Shown piece after piece: positions 6,880 through 11,400 of a stretch of 11,400 bases of DNA; within the stretch, counting starts at the first letter, position 1, and every line of letters starts with the position of its first letter. Where the stretch lies: contig JAVBOQ010000313.1 of NCBI GenBank assembly GCA_031550455.1, positions 1 to 11,400 of the forward strand, given 5' to 3'. The translations under genes and the position numbers were made by a program. This DNA comes from Avichristensenella sp031550455 (lineage in GTDB: Bacteria > Bacillota > Clostridia > Christensenellales > Aristaeellaceae). Below the pieces are notes generated by a model that was given only the letters and a program-made list of their open reading frames with translations, ran no database searches and was not told where the DNA came from.

Positions 6880-7307
6880 ACAACACTGTCTTTAAGATGG
6901 AGATTGACGGGTGGGATGAACTGGCCAGCCGAATGAAAGAGATGGCGGGGCCTGAGTATATCGGCAGGGCGCAAAAGATTTTGGTAGCTGCCGCGCAACC
7001 CGTTGCAGACGAAGCCCGTCGACTTGTCCGTGTCCGAACCGGAAACATAAAAAATGCGATAATGGTTACCAGGGTCAAGCACAGAGGCAAATGGCACGGG
7101 TCCGATGGATATGCGTACATCAAAATCGGCGTTCCTCAGTCTGCAAACGGCGCAATCCCGCTGGAACACGGCCACATCAACCGTGACGGCACCGTGACGC
7201 CACCGCACCCGTTCATATGGCCCGCGTACGAGAGCCAAAAGGCCGAGGCATACCGGATCATTCGAGACGGAGTTCGGGAAGTGTTTGGACTTGGAGGTGC
7301 CCTGTGA
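6876..7307 (+). CDS. HK97 gp10-like neck/tail component protein
   Basis: Protein of 143 residues of the HK97 gp10 family, which sits at the head-tail interface and is needed to attach tails. Visible hallmarks are the helical start (GWDELASRMKEM), the VRTGNIKNAIMV strand pair at about 52-63, and near the end the PLEHGHINRDG and PPHPFIWPAY blocks that correspond to the family motifs 'E-x-G' and 'HPF-x-x-PA'. The GTG at 6876 shares bases with the previous stop (GTGA) and has GGAGG seven bases upstream. The gene is unlike its neighbours in base use: the line at 7021 counts 29/60 G+C, with many A- and T-ending codons (AAA, ATA, GTT). It was probably acquired by recombination, although it still fits its neighbours exactly at both junctions. 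Confidence 0.9.
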   Translation: MNNTVFKMEIDGWDELASRMKEMAGPEYIGRAQKILVAAAQPVADEARRLVRVRTGNIKNAIMVTRVKHRGKWHGSDGYAYIKIGVPQSANGAIPLEHGHINRDGTVTPPHPFIWPAYESQKAEAYRIIRDGVREVFGLGGAL

Positions 7308-7642
7308 GCGTGTACAGGGCGATCCGCGACGCGCTCGCACCCCTTGGTATTGCGGTGACGGATTTTTACGGCGACGCGCGCGCCGATTTCTACGCGGTGG
7401 TGACGGAGGTCATGGAGACACCGGAGCTGCGCACGGACGACGCAGAAACGCTGACCGGCCACTATGTCCAGGTGGATTTTATCAGCAAAAACAATCAGGA
7501 CGCGGCGGTGCGGCGGGCGGTTGACCTGCTGGCCGCCGCCGGGTTTGTCAGGCGAAACACATACCGGGAGTACGAGCCGGTCAGCAGGACGTTCCGGACG
7601 CTGCTGCGGCTCAGGTTGATTACAGAATACGGGGAGGGTTAA
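7304..7642 (+). CDS. Tail completion / tail terminator protein (DUF3168-like)
   Basis: Protein of 112 residues in the place where siphophages encode the tail terminator, the ring that caps the tail tube and joins it to the head. The fold suggested is alpha/beta: helix SVYRAIRDALAPLG, strand TDFYGDARADFYAVVTEV, a strand with HYVQVDFISKN, helix AAVRRAVDLLAAAGF, and a final strand TFRTLLRLRLITEY. This pattern resembles DUF3168 and related minor tail proteins, but I see no diagnostic motif, so the name rests mainly on order. Start is GTG overlapping the previous stop (GTGA) with GGAGG at 7293-7297. The major tail gene begins four bases after its stop codon. Confidence 0.75.
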   Translation: MSVYRAIRDALAPLGIAVTDFYGDARADFYAVVTEVMETPELRTDDAETLTGHYVQVDFISKNNQDAAVRRAVDLLAAAGFVRRNTYREYEPVSRTFRTLLRLRLITEYGEG

Positions 7643-7645
7643 CAC

Positions 7646-8245
7646 ATGCCTACGGCTACTTATGCGGGCAAATCCACAATCGGTCTGCGCGACGTTTGTT
7701 ACGCGATGCTGACCGAGACGGCGGACGGTTTCACGTACGGCGACGTCAAGCAGGTGCGCGGCGCGATCGACGTGTCGATTTCGCCGAACGCCGAAATCGT
7801 CAAGCAGAACGCCGACGACGGCGAGTACGATTCCTACGCGGCGCTGGGCGACATCCAGATCTCGATGGAGCTGGCCGCGATCCCGACCGAGGTGCAGGCG
7901 GACTGGTTCGGTACCACCGTCGACGCGAACGGTGTCATGTTCAAAAACAAGGATTCCCAGGGCGGGTATTTCGCGCTGGGTTTCCGCGCGCTCAAGAGCA
8001 ACAGCAAATTCCGCAACCAGTGGCTGTACAAGGTCAAGGCCGCGCTGCCGGAAGAGAAGGCGCACACGCTGGAAGCGGGCAGCGTCACGTTTACCACGCG
8101 CCCGGTCACGCTGACGGCGGCCGCCCGCGCCAAGGACGGCGAGTGGGAAGCCACACTGGACGAGGACGACGAAGGCGTGAACCCGAGCGTCGTCACGACC
8201 TTTCTCGAAACGGTTTACGAAAAGGTCACGACGCCGACGCCGTAA
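7646..8245 (+). CDS. Major tail protein, phi13-like
   Basis: Forms the tail tube as stacked hexameric rings. The protein has 199 residues and closely follows the phi13-type major tail family: start region with GLRDVCYAML, then GAIDVSISPNAEIVKQNADD, the LGDIQISMELAAIPTEVQADWFG block, the GYFALGFRALKSN strand, and WLYKVKAALPEEKAHTLEAG followed by the VTFTTRPVTLTAAARAKDGEW hairpin. The acidic stretch LDEDDEGVNP lies near the C terminus. A GGGGAGGG element at 7631-7638 stands seven bases before the ATG. The gene is followed by an intrinsic terminator hairpin, in keeping with a protein made in larger amounts than those encoded downstream. Confidence 0.94.
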   Translation: MPTATYAGKSTIGLRDVCYAMLTETADGFTYGDVKQVRGAIDVSISPNAEIVKQNADDGEYDSYAALGDIQISMELAAIPTEVQADWFGTTVDANGVMFKNKDSQGGYFALGFRALKSNSKFRNQWLYKVKAALPEEKAHTLEAGSVTFTTRPVTLTAAARAKDGEWEATLDEDDEGVNPSVVTTFLETVYEKVTTPTP

Positions 8246-8264
8246 AGGAACAGGGCCGGACATG

Positions 8265-8290
8265 GGCCGCCGTGGACACGGCGGCCTTTT
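8265..8290 (+). terminator. Intrinsic terminator after major tail gene
   Basis: GGCCGCCGT at 8265-8273 pairs perfectly with ACGGCGGCC at 8278-8286 around a four-base loop (GGAC), and the stem is followed at once by TTTT. It lies 19 bases after the major tail stop and 29 bases before the chaperone start, in the only sizeable untranslated gap of the operon. The T run is short, so termination is probably partial; this would lower transcription of the chaperone and tape measure genes relative to the major tail gene. Confidence 0.75.
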
Positions 8291-8305
8291 GAATGAAAAA
8301 CTGAC

Positions 8306-8312
8306 GAGGAGG
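8306..8312 (+). promoter_or_regulatory. Ribosome-binding site of tail chaperone gene
   Basis: GAGGAGG lies seven bases before the ATG at 8320. The in-frame TTG at 8314 is only one base from this element and is therefore not the start. Confidence 0.75.
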
Positions 8313-8319
8313 CTTGTAT

Positions 8320-8649
8320 ATGCTGCTGAAAATTGCGCTGGACATCAACGGGCAGGAGCAGACATTTCAAAAGCGCGTGATGGCGCGCGACTGCCGGCTG
8401 GCGCTGGAAGCGTGGGAGAAGTACGGCAAGGAAGCCAAGAAAACGAACGGCGTGCCAAACGACGAGACGATCGGGAAAGCGGTGGACTGGCTCGTGGAAG
8501 CCTTTGATGGGCGGTTCACGGCGGAACAGTTTTGGAGCGGGTATTCGGGCAGCTTTTTGGAACTGCCGGTGATGATGAACAGCATCATCGTCGCGCTGTC
8601 GAGCGAGGTGCTCGCCTTCCCAAAACCGGAAACGCCGGACGCGAAGTAA
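8320..8649 (+). CDS. Tail assembly chaperone, G-type
   Basis: Product of the unshifted frame, 109 residues, in the position of lambda gpG between the major tail protein and the tape measure. Such proteins coat the tape measure and recruit major tail subunits during tail tube growth. The sequence is a beta start (LLKIALDINGQEQTF) followed by helices (CRLALEAWEKYGKEAKK, IGKAVDWLVEAFD, TAEQFWSGYSGSFLELPVMMNSIIVALSSEV), matching the Firmicutes chaperone family. Frame 0 stops soon after the slippery site at 8619. The name rests on order, the shift arrangement and fold pattern. Confidence 0.85.
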   Translation: MLLKIALDINGQEQTFQKRVMARDCRLALEAWEKYGKEAKKTNGVPNDETIGKAVDWLVEAFDGRFTAEQFWSGYSGSFLELPVMMNSIIVALSSEVLAFPKPETPDAK

Positions 8650-8852
8650 CAGACGACGATGCGCCGGCGGCTTTTTTTCTAGAATTGTACGACAGCCTGA
8701 TGAAACAGGGATGGACGATGCGCGACATCGACGAGATGGACGTGTTTTTTTATTTTCGCGTGGCGGCGCACAAGGCGCGCGGCGGTCGGGCCGCGCTGAA
8801 AACGGACGACCAGGGCAGACACTTTATCGACCAGGTGTGGCCGACGAAATAA
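8320..8852 (+). CDS. Tail assembly chaperone G-T fusion by -1 frameshift
   Basis: Longer chaperone of predicted 177 residues: codons 1-102 of G (to the Lys encoded by AAA at 8623-8625), then a slip back of one base and reading from 8625 to the stop at 8850-8852. The added part begins TGNAGREVTDDDAP and continues with FFLELYDSLMKQGWTMRDIDEMDVFFYF, which resembles the T domain of Firmicutes siphophages and should bind the tape measure. No plausible independent start for T is seen: its frame is open but lacks a ribosome-binding site near a start codon. The need for a shift follows from the missing start, from the slippery heptamer in the correct frame, and from the conserved use of frameshifting at this place in long-tailed phages. 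Confidence 0.85.
8619..8669 (+). promoter_or_regulatory. Programmed -1 frameshift signal: CCCAAAA plus stem-loop
   Basis: The heptamer C CCA AAA (8619-8625, spaced as frame-0 codons) fits the X-XXY-YYZ rule. After a seven-base spacer, CGCCGG-A-CGC at 8633-8642 can pair with GCGCCGGCG at 8661-8669: nine base pairs with one bulged A and an 18-base loop. The spacing is what stimulators of -1 shifting use. The frame-0 stop (8647-8649) lies within the loop. Confidence 0.8.
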
Positions 8853-8874
8853 CGGGCGGAGCGAGGTGACGGGC

Positions 8875-11400
8875 ATGGCGGAGGACATCGGCGCGTTAAG
8901 CGTAACTTTGACGCTCAATTCGAACAGCTTTGAGCAGGGCATGAAGCAGATCGAGCGGCAGATGAAGGCGCAGGACGCGGCGTTCAAGGCCTCAATGGCG
9001 GAGGCCGGGAAGTTCGGCGACTCGCTATCCGCGCTTGGGAAGACGCAGGACGCGCTGAAGCAGAAGCTCGCGAGCCAGCAGGAAATGCTTTCCCGGTACG
9101 GCAACCGGCTGGTGGAGCTGAACGGGAAGTTTGGCACACTTGCAGACAAGCAAAAGGAACTGGCGGTATCGGTGGAGCGTGCCGGGGACGCGTGGAAGAA
9201 CAGCAAAAAGGAGCTGGAAGCCAGCGAAAAGGCGCTGAAGGCCCACGAGAAGGCCGCCGACCTGGACGCCGACGCGATGAACGAACTGCGGCAGCGGACG
9301 GAAGCGCTGCGCGGGACGGCGGACGGGCTGGAAAAAGAATACGACGACCTCAAGACCGCCCAGACCACGACCGGGCGCGCGATGGACAACACGACGAAGC
9401 AGATCGAGCGGACAAAGATCGCGTACGAACAGGTGCGGACGCAGGTAGCCCTGACCGCGCGCGAACTGAACACGAGCCTGGGCGACGCGCTGATCGCGAC
9501 CGGCGCGAAGTGGCAGAGCGCCGGACAGAGCATCAGCGCGTACGGCGACAAGCTGACAACGCGGCTGACGCTGCCGATCGTCGGGCTGGGCGTGGCTGCG
9601 TTAAAGAGCGCGATCGACTACGAGAGCGCGTTTGCGGGCGTGCGGAAGACCACCGACGCGACCGAGGAGCAGTTCCAAAAGATATCCGACCAGTTTACCG
9701 AAATGAGCAACCGGATGCCGTTCGCGGCGACGGAGATCGCGGCGGTCGGCGAGGCCGCCGGGCAGTTGGGCGTCAAAGCGGACGACATCGCGGCGTTCAG
9801 TGAAGTCATGCTGATGATGGGCCAGGCGACCGACCTTGGCGCGACGGAGGCGGCGACGAGCTTCGCGCGGTTCGCGGCGATCACGGGCATGGCGATCGCG
9901 GACGTCGACCGGCTCGGGAGCACGGTGGTCGCGCTGGGCAACAACTTCGCGGCGAGTGAGGGCGAAATTGTCGACCTTGGCATGCGGCTGGCTGCGGCGG
10001 GCGACCAGATCGGGCTTTCGGAAGCGAGCGTGATGGGTTTCGCCGCCGCGCTCAAGCAGGTCGGCATCGAGGCCGAGGCGGGCGGTACGGCGTTTTCGAA
10101 GGTCATGCTGGACATCGACATGGCCGCCGCGAAGGGCGAAAAGGCGATCAAGGGGTACGCGGACGTCGCCGGGATGAGCGCGAAGGAGTTCGCGGCGCTT
10201 TGGGAAAAGGACGCGGCGGGCGCGCTGGTCAAGTTTGTCGAAGGGCTGGGCCGGGTCGAAAAAGAGGGCGGGAACCTTGCACTGACGCTGGAGAAGCTCG
10301 GGTACTCCGAGGTGCGCGTGCGCGACACGCTGATGCGCACGGCGGGCGCGAGCCAGGATGTGGCCGCCGCCGTGACGCTGGCGAACCAGTCGTGGAAAGA
10401 CAACATCGCGCTGCAGGAAGAGGCGGACAAGCGCAACGCGACGGTGGCCGCACGGCTCACGACGCTCGGCAACAAGGCCGTTAACACCGGGCGGCAGTTC
10501 GGCGAGGCGATGGTGCCCGCGCTGGAAAAGGCGATGAAGTTTGCCGGTGATCTGGTCGACGGTTTTGCGAACATGGATGAAAAGGCGCGCTCGAGCTGGC
10601 TGTTCGGCGCGGGCGCGCTGGCCCTGGCCGGGCCCGCGCTGAAGGTGCTGGGCGGGGCCGTGGACGGCGTCGGGAAACTGATGGAGCGGTTCGGGCAGCT
10701 TACGAACTTTTTGAAGACCGGCGGGTTATCGAAAATCGGCGCGGTGCTGACAAGCCCGTGGACGGTCGGGATCCTGGCGACGACAGCGGCGGTCGGCGGG
10801 CTGGTGTACGCGCTGGGGAGCGCGCGGCGCGAAGCGGAGGCTTTTCAACAGTCGATACGTGAATTTGAATTCAATCTGGACGATACCAATATCCAGACAA
10901 TACAAGACGGTATCGAAAAAGGCAAAGCAGCATTTACGCTGTACGCAGATGTGAAGCTGGAAATGCAGCAGGATGTTGATGCATTGTGGTCGCAAGTTGA
11001 GTTAGCGTATTCCGATGACAAGTTCACAAAAAAAGAACTGCGCGGCATAACAACCGCAATGAACACAATGGTTGATGGCGATATCAAAGCAGCCAAGGAG
11101 ACAACGCAGGGCAAAATTGATGAGCTTGAGGCATGGTTTTCCGGACTTAGCATTGGCGCAAAAATAGACACCAGTATGTTGATAACGGACGTACAAAACG
11201 CCCTGACCGGGCTCGCGACAAATCTGACCGGGCTAGAGTTCCTGACCCCGGAGCAGGTTACGAACATCATGCAGCTTGCTGTACAGCCAGGCGTGAAGAA
11301 TTGGAACGACGAACTGACGAAAATGGGGATTCTCGACCCGGCAACGCAAGAAATAATCATTGCGACCATCGAAAGCAGTATGGGCGCGTTGGATCAAAAG
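8875..11400 (+). CDS. Tape measure protein (3' end beyond window)
   Basis: Sets tail length and is ejected with the DNA. The frame runs open for 842 codons to the right edge without a stop. ATG 8875 has GAGGTGA at 8863-8869; GTG 8866 is an alternative three codons earlier. Residues 20-200 are a long charged, Gln/Lys/Glu-rich coiled coil (EQGMKQIERQMKAQDAAFKA). Residues about 240-400 hold the conserved tape-measure core (YESAFAGVRKTTDATEEQF, MPFAATEIAAVGEAAGQLGV, ATSFARFAAITG, GGTAFSKVMLDI) of the TP901-1 type family. Hydrophobic segments lie at about 230-246, 573-600 and 631-650, as expected for a protein that can cross or enter the membrane. From about residue 655 base composition drops sharply (10861 line, 21/60 G+C; 10621 line, 47/60) and the protein becomes helical and hydrophilic, suggesting an exchanged segment. 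The call is secure; full length is unknown. Confidence 0.94.
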   Translation, partial: MAEDIGALSVTLTLNSNSFEQGMKQIERQMKAQDAAFKASMAEAGKFGDSLSALGKTQDALKQKLASQQEMLSRYGNRLVELNGKFGTLADKQKELAVSVERAGDAWKNSKKELEASEKALKAHEKAADLDADAMNELRQRTEALRGTADGLEKEYDDLKTAQTTTGRAMDNTTKQIERTKIAYEQVRTQVALTARELNTSLGDALIATGAKWQSAGQSISAYGDKLTTRLTLPIVGLGVAALKSAIDYESAFAGVRKTTDATEEQFQKISDQFTEMSNRMPFAATEIAAVGEAAGQLGVKADDIAAFSEVMLMMGQATDLGATEAATSFARFAAITGMAIADVDRLGSTVVALGNNFAASEGEIVDLGMRLAAAGDQIGLSEASVMGFAAALKQVGIEAEAGGTAFSKVMLDIDMAAAKGEKAIKGYADVAGMSAKEFAALWEKDAAGALVKFVEGLGRVEKEGGNLALTLEKLGYSEVRVRDTLMRTAGASQDVAAAVTLANQSWKDNIALQEEADKRNATVAARLTTLGNKAVNTGRQFGEAMVPALEKAMKFAGDLVDGFANMDEKARSSWLFGAGALALAGPALKVLGGAVDGVGKLMERFGQLTNFLKTGGLSKIGAVLTSPWTVGILATTAAVGGLVYALGSARREAEAFQQSIREFEFNLDDTNIQTIQDGIEKGKAAFTLYADVKLEMQQDVDALWSQVELAYSDDKFTKKELRGITTAMNTMVDGDIKAAKETTQGKIDELEAWFSGLSIGAKIDTSMLITDVQNALTGLATNLTGLEFLTPEQVTNIMQLAVQPGVKNWNDELTKMGILDPATQEIIIATIESSMGALDQK

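Noticed and set aside
8672..8678. TTTTTTT as an alternative slippery site for the chaperone frameshift
   Set aside because: It lies after the frame-0 stop at 8647-8649, so ribosomes in the G frame never reach it; CCCAAAA at 8619 is in the correct phase and place.
9192..9803. Arg/Asp-rich + strand frame inside the tape measure gene
   Set aside because: Out-of-frame shadow; the tape measure frame is continuous here with conserved core sequence.
11203..11234. Repeat CTGACCGGGCT, two copies 21 bases apart
   Set aside because: The spacing equals seven codons and encodes LTGL twice in a helical stretch of the tape measure; too short to be a mobile or regulatory repeat.
1..11400. tRNA genes, CRISPR arrays, insertion sequences, attachment sites
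   Set aside because: I looked on both strands and saw no cloverleaf, regular spacer array, transposase or terminal inverted repeats; coding density leaves almost no room for them.

Overview
This window is the packaging, head and tail-start half of the late operon of a tailed phage or prophage with an HK97-type head and, by gene content, a long non-contractile tail (siphovirus type). Every gene is on the + strand, genes are packed with overlaps of 1 to 35 bases, and the order matches the usual one: HNH endonuclease, small and large terminase, portal, head protease, major capsid, connector, head closure, gp10-type neck protein, tail terminator, major tail protein, tail assembly chaperones with a frameshift, and tape measure. 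Both ends cut genes: the HNH gene lacks its 5' end and the tape measure gene runs off the right edge. No integrase, att site, lysis gene or host gene is visible, so a prophage cannot be told from a free phage.

The ribosome-binding sites are strong (AAGGAGGTG, GAAGGAGG, GAGGAGG), and the protein families (phi13-type major tail protein, P27-type small terminase, Firmicutes-style chaperone pair) suggest a Gram-positive host in the Bacillota, probably Clostridia. Base composition is unusual for that group: sample lines in the structural genes count 44/60 and 47/60 G+C, with heavy use of GCG, CGG, GAC and CTG codons. This suggests a high-GC clostridial lineage. I cannot name the genus.

Layout: 2-340 HNH; 391-891 and 888-2654 terminase; 2677-3948 portal; 3914-4237 a small non-structural gene that looks like DUF2829 / Thoeris anti-defence 2 (Tad2-like), inserted between portal and protease; 4234-4971 ClpP-like protease; 4985-6199 capsid; 6216-7642 four small head-tail joining genes; 7646-8245 major tail protein, followed by a clean intrinsic terminator hairpin; 8320-8852 chaperones G and G-T joined by a predicted -1 frameshift at CCCAAAA with a stem-loop 7 bases downstream; 8875 to the end, tape measure.

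The genes form one assembly line. HNH and terminase cut and pump DNA through the portal into a procapsid matured by the protease, the small joining proteins seal it, and the major tail protein polymerises around a tape measure coated by G and G-T. The parts not explained by routine virion assembly are the Tad2-like gene with its repetitive tail, the terminator plus frameshift pair, and three lower-GC stretches (the HNH gene, the gp10-type gene, and the tape measure from about 10841) that look like mosaic exchange. Nothing here amounts to a wholly new system; the Tad2-like gene is the best candidate for accessory biology.
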